Both the position numbers and the translations under genes were made by a program. Source: an uncultured Eubacteriales bacterium (GTDB lineage Bacteria; Bacillota; Clostridia; Peptostreptococcales; Anaerovoracaceae). Taken from it: a DNA stretch of 64,000 nt. Below the pieces are notes generated by a model. That model was not told the origin of the DNA. It ran no database searches and worked only from the letters and a program-made list of their open reading frames with translations. Shown in pieces: positions 27,418 through 36,369 of this stretch (the first letter of the stretch is position 1; every line of letters starts with the position of its first letter). Where the stretch lies: positions 143,892 through 207,891 of the forward strand of contig UQNJ01000001.1 in NCBI GenBank assembly GCA_900542295.1. Direction: 5' to 3'.

Positions 27418-28395
27418 TTATTTGTTAAGACATTCCTTAAAAAGCTTTTCGTCTATATTTCCTCCGCTGCATATAAGGACAGTCTTCTTGTTAAGGAGTG
27501 TTTTGTCTTCCAGAACTGCTGCAAGAGGCATTGCTCCTGCTGCTTCAAGAACGACTTTTCCGTAAACTGCCGCAGCCTTTATTGCTTCCATCATAGAATC
27601 TTCGCTGACAGTTCTTATCTCATCCACATATTTTTCTATATATGGGAACAGATATTCTTCGCCGCATCTTCTTACCACCGCATCTGCTATCGAATGTGGA
27701 TTTTCTATGGTGACCAGCTTTCCTGCTTCTCTGCTCTTCACATAAACATCTGAACTTTCAGGCATTACCGAAATAATGTTTACGCCGGGCTTGAGATTTT
27801 TTATTGCAAAGGCTATTCCCGAAGAAAGACCTCCTCCTCCCAGAGGAATGATAACCTGCTCGACATCTTCAATCTGATCTAAAATTTCAAGTCCGATTGT
27901 TCCCTGAGCCGCAACTACATCAACATCTGATACAGGATGTACATAATTCAGCTCCGCTGAATTTTCAGCCTCTTCACATGCAGATATGAAAGAAGAGTCA
28001 TATGTTTCGCCGATTTCAACCAGAGTCGCTCCCAGCGCCCTTATATTATCCTTTTTAATCTGAGGAGTGCTTACCGGCACATAAACCTTTGATTTCATAT
28101 CAAGCAGCTTGGAAGCATATGCACATGCAAGGCCGTGATTTCCTGAAGAAGCCGTTATGATTGAAACATCATCACCGAATTCTTCTTTAAGGCTTAGGCA
28201 TTTGTTGATTGCGCCTCTTATCTTGTATGAGCATGCAGGCTGCAAGTTTTCAAGCTTCATGTAAACCTTTCCGCCCAAAAATATGTTAAGCAGTTCGCTA
28301 CTTGTAACAGGCGTCGGATTAAGATATCCTGAAAGTCTCTTTTTCGCCTTATGAAGATCCGCAACCTTTACTTCTCTTAAATTCTGTCCGCGCAT
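27418..28395 (-). CDS. threonine/serine dehydratase (IlvA/TdcB type, no ACT domain)
   Basis: This 325-residue fold-type II PLP enzyme should deaminate threonine or serine, or a close analogue such as a hydroxy- or diamino-acid. The PLP lysine lies in ACSYKIRGA near residue 58. ASSGNHGLA at about 80-88 is the substrate loop, and GGGGLSSG near residue 180 holds the phosphate. It lies ten bases after the RidA gene, whose product clears the reactive enamine these enzymes release. That pairing supports real deaminase activity. Expected products are 2-oxobutyrate or pyruvate plus ammonia. Confidence 0.87.
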   Translation of the reverse strand: MRGQNLREVKVADLHKAKKRLSGYLNPTPVTSSELLNIFLGGKVYMKLENLQPACSYKIRGAINKCLSLKEEFGDDVSIITASSGNHGLACAYASKLLDMKSKVYVPVSTPQIKKDNIRALGATLVEIGETYDSSFISACEEAENSAELNYVHPVSDVDVVAAQGTIGLEILDQIEDVEQVIIPLGGGGLSSGIAFAIKNLKPGVNIISVMPESSDVYVKSREAGKLVTIENPHSIADAVVRRCGEEYLFPYIEKYVDEIRTVSEDSMMEAIKAAAVYGKVVLEAAGAMPLAAVLEDKTLLNKKTVLICSGGNIDEKLFKECLNK

Positions 28396-28405
28396 AAATG
28401 CCTCC

Positions 28406-28864
28406 CTAATCTTCTATTTCAAAAATGGATTCTACTTCTACAGTAAGTCCAAGAGGCAGATTGTTGGTTCCTATAGCCGATCTTGCATGCTTTCCGTTTT
28501 CACCGAAAGCTGCAATAAGTACGCTTGATGCACCGTTTAAAACTGCTGCCTGATTTGTAAAATCATCTGCACCTGCAACAAATCCGAGAATTTTCACAGC
28601 TTTTTTAACTTTATTAAGGTCTCCAAGATAAGCTTCAAGTGCAGCAAGAGTGTTTAACATACAAACCTCAGCAGCATGCTGAGCCTCTTCTACAGTAACA
28701 TCTATACCTACTCTGCCTGTAAGGCTCACACCGTTTTCGATGCTTCCCTGACCTGAAAGGTAAACTAAATTTCCTGTTCTGTTTACAGGAAGATACATTC
28801 CCTTAGCTTCCAGAGGTTCAGGCACTTTTAAATTATTTTTCTTCAGATTTTCGTATACATCCAT
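28406..28864 (-). CDS. RidA family enamine/imine deaminase
   Basis: This 152-residue YjgF/YER057c/UK114-fold protein hydrolyses 2-aminoacrylate and similar enamines made by PLP dehydratases. YLSGQGSIENG near residue 32 and the C-terminal HARSAIGTNNLPLGLTVEVE hold the conserved Arg and Glu of the active site. It is slightly longer than the usual 125-130 residues because of an N-terminal extension, as seen in the RidA-like group with a MDVYENLKK-type start. It sits between the hydantoinase and dehydratase genes, 12 and 10 bases from each. Confidence 0.9.
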   Translation of the reverse strand: MDVYENLKKNNLKVPEPLEAKGMYLPVNRTGNLVYLSGQGSIENGVSLTGRVGIDVTVEEAQHAAEVCMLNTLAALEAYLGDLNKVKKAVKILGFVAGADDFTNQAAVLNGASSVLIAAFGENGKHARSAIGTNNLPLGLTVEVESIFEIED

Positions 28865-28876
28865 TTCTTTCCCCTC

Positions 28877-30283
28877 CTATTTTTTCAATTCATATGCAAG
28901 ACCATAAGGTTTGCCCGGTACGAATTTACCAAATACAGGCTTATCAAGATATTCGCCGTTTTCAACTACTACTTCTCCACGGAGAAGAACAGTGTCTGCT
29001 CTTCCTATCTGCTCACATCCCTCAAATACATTGTACTCAACTCCTGTAGGGTTGGTTTCAACAGTTACTGTTCCCTTATATTCAGGATCGAATATTACAA
29101 GGTCACCGTCTGTACCTATGTCTATAGTTCCTTTCTGAGGGAATATACCGTTAAGCTTAGCTGGTTGCGTAGCATATATATCTACTAATTTCTGTCTTGT
29201 AATCTTGCCTTTTTCAACTCCATATGTCCAAAGGGCATTGAGTCTGTCTCCTGCTCCCGGACAGCCGTTTGGAATCTTGCGGAAATCGCCTTCTCCCCAG
29301 TGTTTCTGGTAGAGAGGAATTGATGAGTTATCTGAACCTACAATTGAAATCCAGTCATGGTTTAAACATTTCCATAGGTACTCTCTGTCCTCTTCATCTC
29401 TCAACGTAGGTGAGCATACCCATCTTGCAGCCTGATCGAAATCAGGATCATCCATCTTATGTTTATCAAGAACAAGATAGTGAGGACAAGTTTCTCCGAT
29501 TACAAGAGAACCTTCTGCTCTTGCTTGCTGTATTACCTTAGCAGCTTCCTCACAGCTTACATGTACTACACACAGAGGGCAGTCCATGGCGTCTGCAAAT
29601 CTGATTGCTCTTGCAACTGCTTCTGCTTCTCCGTAAGGAGGTCTTGTCATATAATGATATTTAGGATCAAGGCAGCCTTTTTCTGCCATTGAATTTCTTT
29701 CATAATCAAGTACATCCGGGTTTTCTGCATGTACCATCATTGTCATACCCACTTCTCCTGCTTTTTTCAGACAGTTTAAAAGCTTATAGTCATCCATATA
29801 AAGCGGTGTAGGCTTATATGCCAGGAACAGCTTCATGGAAGGAACGCCTGCTTTTACCAGCTCTTCTATTTCATCTAAAGTTTCTTCTCCCCTGTAATCC
29901 GTACAGCATGCATGTATTGCCATATCAGGAGCAAGTTTTCCCTTAGAGCGAACATTAAGTCTGTATTCAAGGGATTCCATCATATTCATTCCCGGTTCAT
30001 TGGTGCAGAAATCTACTATAGTGGTAGTACCGCCTTTAAGTGCTACCCATGTGGTATCATAACCTGCGTTGGTTGTAACTCCATCGGTATTAAGTGCTTC
30101 AAAATGTGAATGGTTGTCAACTCCGCCCGGCAGTACATATTTGCCCGCAGCATCAATAACAGTGTCTGCTTCTATATCTATATTCTGAGCAATCATTGAT
30201 ATCTTTTCATCTTCTATTAAGATATCTGCTGCAAACTCGTTGGTGGAAGTAACGACTGTTCCGTTTTTTACAAGAGTTTTCAT
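28877..30283 (-). CDS. dihydropyrimidinase/hydantoinase family cyclic amidohydrolase
   Basis: This 468-residue enzyme opens five- or six-membered cyclic ureides (hydantoins, dihydropyrimidines) to N-carbamoyl amino acids. Metal-binding residues are visible: HSH near residue 58, the carboxylated Lys in VPSMKLFLAYKPT near 150, His in MVHAENPD, His in VVHVSCEEA, and Asp in IVGSDNSS. Length is typical. Downstream RidA and dehydratase genes and upstream carbamoylase and racemase genes place it in a hydantoin-type pathway. Whether the true substrate is a 5-substituted hydantoin, dihydrouracil or a purine-derived ureide cannot be read from the sequence. Confidence 0.9.
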   Translation of the reverse strand: MKTLVKNGTVVTSTNEFAADILIEDEKISMIAQNIDIEADTVIDAAGKYVLPGGVDNHSHFEALNTDGVTTNAGYDTTWVALKGGTTTIVDFCTNEPGMNMMESLEYRLNVRSKGKLAPDMAIHACCTDYRGEETLDEIEELVKAGVPSMKLFLAYKPTPLYMDDYKLLNCLKKAGEVGMTMMVHAENPDVLDYERNSMAEKGCLDPKYHYMTRPPYGEAEAVARAIRFADAMDCPLCVVHVSCEEAAKVIQQARAEGSLVIGETCPHYLVLDKHKMDDPDFDQAARWVCSPTLRDEEDREYLWKCLNHDWISIVGSDNSSIPLYQKHWGEGDFRKIPNGCPGAGDRLNALWTYGVEKGKITRQKLVDIYATQPAKLNGIFPQKGTIDIGTDGDLVIFDPEYKGTVTVETNPTGVEYNVFEGCEQIGRADTVLLRGEVVVENGEYLDKPVFGKFVPGKPYGLAYELKK

Positions 30284-30313
30284 CTTTCTCCTCCTCTATA
30301 AATACTTGTATTT

Positions 30314-31504
30314 TTATTTTTTATCTAACTTAAGAATCGTGTTAAGCAGTACATTTACACTTTTTTCAACATCAGACCATTCGGTCCATTCCTCAGGACA
30401 GTGACTCACACCGTTTACACTTGGCGTGAAAATCATTCCTGTGTCTTTGATTACATTAGCTATCATCATAGCGTCATGTCCTGCTCCGCTTTGCATTACC
30501 ATACTCGAAAGTCCGAGATCATCTGCGGCTTCTTTGACTGTTTCCATTAAAGTGCTGCTCATAAACGTAGGATTCTGTGCCAGCGTCTGTTCATAGCTGC
30601 AATTATATTCTCCGCAAAGCTGTTTCATGTAATCTACAAGTTTTCTTATGGATTCGTCTCTGACAGACCTTACTTCAACCGTCATCTTGACTTTACCCGG
30701 TATGATATTCTGCTCACCCGGAAAAGCCCTTATCCATCCAACTGTAACTACCATTGTATTGTCTATCTGTCTGCATTTTTTATTGAGCTTAAGCATCATC
30801 TCAGCAGCTTTGATAAGAGCATCGTCTCTGTATTCCATAGGAGTTGTCCCTGCATGGTTTTCCTTGCCTAAAACAGTTACCATGTATCTTTCTTCTCCTA
30901 CTATACTGCTTACTATACCTATATCCTTTTTCTTTTTTTCAAGTACACCGCCCTGCTCTATATGCAGTTCAAGGTATTTTTCCACCTTGTCTAAATCTTC
31001 AAATTTCGATTTTCTTATATCCTCGGGAGTAATCCCGTAGGCCTTGAGCTTTTCAGCTATAGCAGGAATGGAGTCTTCCATCTTTCCAACGAAAGAGCCG
31101 CTTCCTATAAGGCCTTTTATAACATTGCCTTCTTCCTCTGCCCAATTTGCAACCATTACAGTATGTTCAAGCTCAATTCCGGCTTCATCAATTACTTTTA
31201 ATGCTTCTATAGCTCCCAAAACTCCAAGGCAGCCATCAAAGATTCCTCCGTGTTCCACAGTGTCTGTATGAGAGCCTATTATCATTATCCTGTCTGTCTT
31301 GCCTTTTCTGGTTCCAAGAACATTTGCTACAGCGTCTGTTTTTACAGAAAGAGAAGCTTCCTCCATCCATTTTTTAATTAACTCTATTCCATGATAATAT
31401 TCCTTTGAATAAGCAAGCCTGGAAACTCCTCCTGTATCATCCTTCCCTATTTCTGCAAGTTCAAGAAGATGTCTCTTAAGTCTTTCTAAATTTATAGCTT
31501 CCAT
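30314..31504 (-). CDS. M20-family N-carbamoyl-L-amino-acid hydrolase/allantoate amidohydrolase
   Basis: This 396-residue zinc hydrolase is of the HyuC/AllC branch of M20. Metal ligands show as GSHTDTV near residue 78, GGIFDGCLGVLG near 90, WAEEEGN near 125, ELHIEQG near 190, and HDAMM near 360. The family removes the carbamoyl group from N-carbamoyl-L-amino acids or ureido acids, giving amino acid, CO2 and ammonia. It comes just upstream of the hydantoinase gene, 30 bases away, and completes conversion of a ureide to a free amino acid. Confidence 0.9.
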   Translation of the reverse strand: MEAINLERLKRHLLELAEIGKDDTGGVSRLAYSKEYYHGIELIKKWMEEASLSVKTDAVANVLGTRKGKTDRIMIIGSHTDTVEHGGIFDGCLGVLGAIEALKVIDEAGIELEHTVMVANWAEEEGNVIKGLIGSGSFVGKMEDSIPAIAEKLKAYGITPEDIRKSKFEDLDKVEKYLELHIEQGGVLEKKKKDIGIVSSIVGEERYMVTVLGKENHAGTTPMEYRDDALIKAAEMMLKLNKKCRQIDNTMVVTVGWIRAFPGEQNIIPGKVKMTVEVRSVRDESIRKLVDYMKQLCGEYNCSYEQTLAQNPTFMSSTLMETVKEAADDLGLSSMVMQSGAGHDAMMIANVIKDTGMIFTPSVNGVSHCPEEWTEWSDVEKSVNVLLNTILKLDKK

Positions 31505-31540
31505 ATTGTAATTCTTCCCAACTTATTTTTTCCTGTTTCT

Positions 31541-32272
31541 TTAAAACTTTGTCAGATTGTCAAATCCAAGGATTTCTTTCTTATCCGGGAAGTCACATAG
31601 TTTGCGTTTAGGAATCTTTGCTCCTATTTCGACCATCGCTTCGCAGAATTTGACCGCAGGTACAACTCCGTCAAGAACAAGTATGCCTAATTCATCTTTC
31701 ATTTTTTCTGCAAACTGTACATATCCGGCACATCCCAGCAGTATACATTCTGCTCCATCTTGTTCCATGCAGATTCTGCCTTTTTCAGTAAGTGCCTTGA
31801 GAAGCTTTTCTTTGTCTTCTGACTCAAGAACCCCCAGTCCTATGCTCCTTATGGAACAACATTCATTTTCGGCATTATGCAGTTTCAAAACATTTTCTAT
31901 TATCTTCTGAGATTTATCCAAAACATATAATACTGAAAAGTTAGGGGCCATAAGCCTTGCCGCTTCTATGGCTGCCTGGGCGATTCCTATCACCGGCTTA
32001 TCTGTGACTTCTCTTGCCGCTTCAAGTCCCGGATCTCCGAAACAGGCTATGATAAATGCATCTGCATTCTCTTCTCTGTCGCCTTTTATTATTTCCGAAA
32101 TGACTCCCGGCACAGCCAGCACTTCATCATAAAGGCTTTCCACTGAATCAGGACCAGTAGGCGGACTTACGGCATATACCTCTGTTCCGGGCGAAGCATA
32201 CTTCCTTGCTGCCTCTTCAACTTCCCTTGTCATTCGCTGTGTAATATTTGGATTGATAATTTTTATTTTCAT
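31541..32272 (-). CDS. Asp/Glu/hydantoin racemase family protein
   Basis: This 243-residue protein starts at the ATG at 32272, behind AAAGGAAGATAAC; a longer frame upstream has no site. It matches the hydantoin racemase branch: N-terminal MKIKIINPNITQRMT, first catalytic Cys in ACFGDPGLEAARE near residue 80, and second Cys in ILLGCAGYVQF near 180. Members epimerise 5-substituted hydantoins so that both isomers can be used. It is first of the ureide operon, 36 bases before the carbamoylase gene. The two cysteines support activity; the substrate is inferred from neighbours. Confidence 0.88.
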   Translation of the reverse strand: MKIKIINPNITQRMTREVEEAARKYASPGTEVYAVSPPTGPDSVESLYDEVLAVPGVISEIIKGDREENADAFIIACFGDPGLEAAREVTDKPVIGIAQAAIEAARLMAPNFSVLYVLDKSQKIIENVLKLHNAENECCSIRSIGLGVLESEDKEKLLKALTEKGRICMEQDGAECILLGCAGYVQFAEKMKDELGILVLDGVVPAVKFCEAMVEIGAKIPKRKLCDFPDKKEILGFDNLTKF

Positions 32273-32395
32273 GTTATCTTCCTTTTCTCTTGTTTGGTCA
32301 AATTGTAACATGAAAAATGTCCGTTGGAATTCGGCTTTAACAAAACCGATTTCGGAAAAAGGGAAAACAATAATCAGAGCCCCCCAAGGGCATGC

Positions 32396-32424
32396 TTGCA
32401 AACAAAATGTCTGTATGTTAAAAT
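32396..32424 (+). promoter_or_regulatory. promoter of argR-recN
   Basis: TTGCAA (32396-32401), 17-base spacer and TAAAAT (32419-32424) lie 33 bases before the argR start. The same 185-base gap must hold the divergent ureide operon promoter, so a regulator bound here could affect both. Confidence 0.6.
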
Positions 32425-32457
32425 TTTATAAGAATAATTATGCAAAGGAGACCTATT

Positions 32458-32925
32458 ATGCGCTATTCAAGACAGCATAAAATACTTGAACTTATAAATA
32501 CCTACGAGATAGGAACTCAGGAAGACCTTGTGACTATACTGAGAAACAACGGATATGATGTTACTCAGGCAACCGTATCAAGAGATATTAAAGAATTGCA
32601 GCTTGTCAAAGTTCTCTCATCTAAAGGTAAATATAAATATGTATCCAATAAGTCAAAAGATCTGCCTGCTTCTGATAGATTTTCAAAAATTTTCAGAGAA
32701 ACCATAACATCTTTCAATTCTTCCGGAAACATTGTAGTCGTTAAAACCCTTTCAGGATGCGGTCCTGCCGCAGGTGAAGCCATGGACAGCGGTAATATAG
32801 ACCACATAATCGGCAGTGTTGCCGGCGATAATACTATCTTTCTTTTAATAGACTCAGAAGAAAATGTTCCTTATGTATTGGAACAATTTAAGGAAATGTT
32901 AAACACGAGGCAAAAAAATGATTAG
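32458..32925 (+). CDS. argR: ArgR/AhrC-family arginine repressor
   Basis: This 155-residue regulator starts at the ATG at 32458, seven bases after AAAGGAG; an ATG at 32440 would start inside that site. The N-terminal winged helix (QEDLVTILRNNGYDVTQATVSRDIKEL) is the typical ArgR DNA-binding domain. The C-terminal part holds the trimerisation and arginine site (GNIDHIIGSVAGDNTIFLLI, with the GD pair). It overlaps recN by eight bases, a widespread Firmicutes arrangement. It also faces the hydantoin/carbamoylase operon divergently, so local control of that operon is possible but unproven. Confidence 0.93.
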   Translation: MRYSRQHKILELINTYEIGTQEDLVTILRNNGYDVTQATVSRDIKELQLVKVLSSKGKYKYVSNKSKDLPASDRFSKIFRETITSFNSSGNIVVVKTLSGCGPAAGEAMDSGNIDHIIGSVAGDNTIFLLIDSEENVPYVLEQFKEMLNTRQKND

Positions 32926-34534
32926 CCACATAAGCATTAAAAACTTTGCAATAATAAAAAATACAGAAGTCGAGTTCAAACCGGGTCTAAACATTATAAC
33001 CGGTGAAACAGGTTCCGGAAAATCCATTGTAATTGAAGCTGTAAGTCTTGCACTGGGAAGCCGTGCCGACTCTTCTTATGTAAGAACAGGCACTGATAAA
33101 GCTGTTATTCAGCTTGTAGGAAATATAGGAGAAGATGAATTCGTAATAACAAGAGAAATCTCTCAAACAGGTAAAAACCTTTGCAAGCTGAACGGAGAGA
33201 TAGTTACGCTCGCACAAATAAACCGTATTGCTTCAAAAATGGCAGATATTCACGGTCAGTATGATAATCAGTCTCTGCTTGATCCCGAATACCACATAGT
33301 TCTTCTGGACGCCTACAAGCATGACGAAACATACCAGTTAAAAGAAAATGTATCCAATCTGTTTCAGAAGTTCAGCAAATGCAAAAGTTCTCTTGCTCGT
33401 CTGCTTGCGGGAGAGAAAGAAAATGCCAGAAAGCTTGATTTCTATAAATATGAATATGAAGAAATAAGTAAAGCTCACCTGATTCCAGGAGAAGATAAAG
33501 AACTCGAAGAGAGAGTGTCCGTTCTGCAAAACAGTGAGAAAATATACTGCAATTTGAATAGAGCATACGAAACAATGTATAATGACTCTCCTTCTTCAAT
33601 GGATGGTCTTATGACCGGTGTAAAAGCTCTTGAAGAAATATCAGAATATTCATCGGAAATTTCCGCCTTAAGTGAAGAACTGGGCGATTTGTACTACAGG
33701 CTTGAAGATTTATGCCGTCAGCTAAGTTCTATACGTGATTCAGTTGTATTCTCACCGGAAGAATTGGATGAAAATCTAATGCGGCTGAATACTATCGATG
33801 ATCTAAAGAAAAAATATGGAAATACAATAGAAGATATTTTAGAATACAAGAAAAAGCTTGCCAAAACTCTTTCTGTTTCTGAAAACTTAGGAGAAACAAA
33901 AACTACTTTAATGAAGGAGCTTAAATCGCTTAAATCACAGCTTTTAAACGCTTGCATCCTTCTTACCGAAGCTCGCCTTAAGAAAGCGTCTGAACTGGAA
34001 GAGGCTATACAAAAAGAGCTTAATGACCTTAATTTCAACAATTCATCCGTAAAAATTTCAATCGAGCCTTTAAAGGAACCTGACATAACGGGAATGGATA
34101 AGGTTGAAATTCTAATAACCACAAATAAGGGCGAACCTTTAAAGCCTCTTTATAAAATAGCTTCGGGCGGTGAAATGTCAAGAATTATGCTTGCATTCAA
34201 GAATATAATCAGTTCTTATGATAATATACCTACTCTTATTTTCGATGAAATAGATAACGGCATAAGCGGCATAACCGCAAGTATCGTAGGACGCAAGCTA
34301 AAAGAAATTTCATCTTCACACCAGGTGATATGTATAACTCATCTTCCACAGATAGCTGCCACAGGCGACTATAATTATCGAATTTACAAAGAATCCGATG
34401 AAACGAGCACATATACATCTGTAGAGCCACTTACAGAAGAGAAAAAAATCGAAGAAATAGCAAGACTCTTAGGCGGAGCTGTTATAACAGAAACCACCCT
34501 TCAAAGTGCGAAAGAGCTTATACAAGGCTGCTAA
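32918..34534 (+). CDS. recN: DNA repair protein RecN
   Basis: This 538-residue SMC-like ATPase acts early in double-strand break repair. Walker A is at residues 29-36 (GETGSGKS). Two long coiled-coil stretches run across about 145-380. The C-terminal half-domain has the signature IASGGEMSRIMLAFKNI and Walker B TLIFDEIDNGISG. It is slightly shorter than the usual 550-570 residues, the difference being in the coiled coil. It is translationally coupled to argR. Confidence 0.95.
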   Translation: MISHISIKNFAIIKNTEVEFKPGLNIITGETGSGKSIVIEAVSLALGSRADSSYVRTGTDKAVIQLVGNIGEDEFVITREISQTGKNLCKLNGEIVTLAQINRIASKMADIHGQYDNQSLLDPEYHIVLLDAYKHDETYQLKENVSNLFQKFSKCKSSLARLLAGEKENARKLDFYKYEYEEISKAHLIPGEDKELEERVSVLQNSEKIYCNLNRAYETMYNDSPSSMDGLMTGVKALEEISEYSSEISALSEELGDLYYRLEDLCRQLSSIRDSVVFSPEELDENLMRLNTIDDLKKKYGNTIEDILEYKKKLAKTLSVSENLGETKTTLMKELKSLKSQLLNACILLTEARLKKASELEEAIQKELNDLNFNNSSVKISIEPLKEPDITGMDKVEILITTNKGEPLKPLYKIASGGEMSRIMLAFKNIISSYDNIPTLIFDEIDNGISGITASIVGRKLKEISSSHQVICITHLPQIAATGDYNYRIYKESDETSTYTSVEPLTEEKKIEEIARLLGGAVITETTLQSAKELIQGC

Positions 34535-34541
34535 ATTAAAG

Positions 34542-34600
34542 AAAACAGGCTGCCGTCATTGACGAAAATTGTCAGTGAACAGACAGTCTGTTTTATTTTT
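34542..34600. terminator. terminator between recN and the hydrogenase gene
   Basis: An outer stem AAAACAGGCTG / CAGTCTGTTTT (one wobble) encloses a second seven-base stem (CATTGAC / GTCAGTG). The plus strand then runs into TTTTATTTTTT. It terminates recN and may also serve the convergent hydrogenase operon. Confidence 0.8.
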
Positions 34601-34623
34601 TCCTTATTTTGTATATGAAAGTT

Positions 34624-36369
34624 TTATTTGTCTTCTTCAAACATTTCCAGATCCCAGCTCTTCAAATCAGTATGCAGCAGCTTATGAGCTTTATCAGACA
34701 TCGGGTTTCCTAAATATTCTTTATATGTCAGCTTAACGGCCGTATTTTCATGAGAGAATCTTATATCGTTTTCTCTGTCTAATTCATAAAGCTGTTCTCC
34801 CCTTCCTTCAGCCAGCTCAAGTCCGTCAACAAAAGGCTGTCCGCCTCCGCCAACACATCCTCCCGGGCAGGCCATGACTTCAACAAAATCGTAATTGACT
34901 TCACCTTTTCTTACTGCTTCTATCAATTCTTTAGTATTGGCCAAACCGCTGACAACAGCTACTTTAAGCTTAGTTCCTTTTATATCAAAAGTCTCTTCTC
35001 TCCAGCCATTTACTCCTCTTACATCTTTAAATGCATCTGCTTTTGGATTTTCTCCTGTTGCAAGAAAATAAGCACTTCTCAGAGCAGCTTCCATTACTCC
35101 TCCCGTAACTCCAAAAATCACAGCAGCTCCGGAGCCTTCTCCGAATATATCGTCAAATGGCATATCTGTTAACTCTTCAGGTCTTATATTATCGCTTCGT
35201 ATGAATCTGTCGAGTTCTCTGGTCGTAAGTACAAGATCCACATCACATCCATCCTCTTTATAATTAACCTGAGGAACAGCTCTTTCGTATTTTTTTGCCA
35301 CACAAGGCATAACAGATAGTGAGAACACCTTATCCGGATCTATTCCAAGCTTGTGAGCTACATAAGTCTTTGCAACTGCTCCGAACATCTGCTGAGGTGA
35401 CTTGGCAGTTGACAGGTTATCAACCATATCAGGATACTTTGTCTTTACAAACCTTACCCATCCGGGACAGCATGAAGTGAACATAGGCCAAGAATAATCC
35501 TCTCTGTTATTCAATCTTTCCAGGAATTCACTTCCTTCCTCCATGATAGTAAGGTCTGCGGAATAATTAGTATCAAAAACATAATCAACACCTATTTTCT
35601 TTAAAGCACACACCAGCTTTCCCGTTGTGTTTTCATCATCTGAAAGGCCAACCTGTTCTCCCCATGCGGTCCTTACAGCAGGTGCGATCTGAGCGATTAC
35701 AACCTTTTCCGGATCGCCTAAAGCATCATTCAGCAGATCTCTGTCATCTCGCTCTCTCAATGCTCCCACGGGGCAATGAGTAATACACTGTCCGCAGAGT
35801 GAACATCCGGAATCTTCAAAAGGAAGGTTATCCCTTACTCCAACTGTAGTCCTGTACCCTGTTCCGTGTAGATCCCATACTCCTATCCCCTGTATCTTCT
35901 CACATACCTGAATACATCTCATACACTTTATGCATTTTGACGCATCCCTTATCAAAGGAAATTTGTTGCTCCACCTGCTTTTTTCAGCTATATTGTGATG
36001 AAACGGACTTTTTATTATTCCTATATCATTGGCAATAGTCTGCAATGTACAATTACCGCTTCTTACGCAGCTTGTACATTCGGAACGATGATCGGATAAT
36101 AACAGTTCTACATTTAGTTTTCTTATCTTTCTAACCCTTGGACTGTTGGTTGATATCTCCATACCTTCACGGCACTCCGTATCACATGCAGTAAGCAGCT
36201 TTTCAGTTCCGATAAGTTCTACAAGACATATGCGGCATGCTGCTATCTCGTTTATATCTTTGAGGAAACACAGATGGGGAATATGTATGCCGACTTTTTT
36301 GGCAGCCTCCATAATGGTAGTGCCCTCGGGAACACTTATCTGTTGTCCGTTTATAGTCAATGTTACCAT
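34624..36369 (-). CDS. [FeFe] hydrogenase, group A (HndD/HydA type)
   Basis: This 581-residue iron-only hydrogenase reversibly makes H2. The N-terminal [2Fe-2S] domain carries CRICLVE; HRSECTSCVRSGNC gives the His-Cys3 cluster. CIKCMRCIQVC and CSLCGQCITHC bind two [4Fe-4S] clusters. The H-cluster motifs are all present: TSCCPGWVRF, MPCVAKKYERA and EVMACPGGCVGGGGQP. The C-terminal small-subunit domain follows. Its ATG overlaps the end of the upstream flavoprotein gene (ATGGTAA), so the two are made together. No separate NuoE or full NuoF gene is nearby, so electrons probably enter through that fusion flavoprotein. Confidence 0.95.
   Translation of the reverse strand: MVTLTINGQQISVPEGTTIMEAAKKVGIHIPHLCFLKDINEIAACRICLVELIGTEKLLTACDTECREGMEISTNSPRVRKIRKLNVELLLSDHRSECTSCVRSGNCTLQTIANDIGIIKSPFHHNIAEKSRWSNKFPLIRDASKCIKCMRCIQVCEKIQGIGVWDLHGTGYRTTVGVRDNLPFEDSGCSLCGQCITHCPVGALRERDDRDLLNDALGDPEKVVIAQIAPAVRTAWGEQVGLSDDENTTGKLVCALKKIGVDYVFDTNYSADLTIMEEGSEFLERLNNREDYSWPMFTSCCPGWVRFVKTKYPDMVDNLSTAKSPQQMFGAVAKTYVAHKLGIDPDKVFSLSVMPCVAKKYERAVPQVNYKEDGCDVDLVLTTRELDRFIRSDNIRPEELTDMPFDDIFGEGSGAAVIFGVTGGVMEAALRSAYFLATGENPKADAFKDVRGVNGWREETFDIKGTKLKVAVVSGLANTKELIEAVRKGEVNYDFVEVMACPGGCVGGGGQPFVDGLELAEGRGEQLYELDRENDIRFSHENTAVKLTYKEYLGNPMSDKAHKLLHTDLKSWDLEMFEEDK

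Noticed and set aside
24193..32272. Calling the cluster the anaerobic urate/xanthine degradation cluster
   Set aside because: Key markers such as ygeW, yqeA, ygfK and a selenium-dependent xanthine dehydrogenase are absent from the window. Only part of the gene set overlaps.
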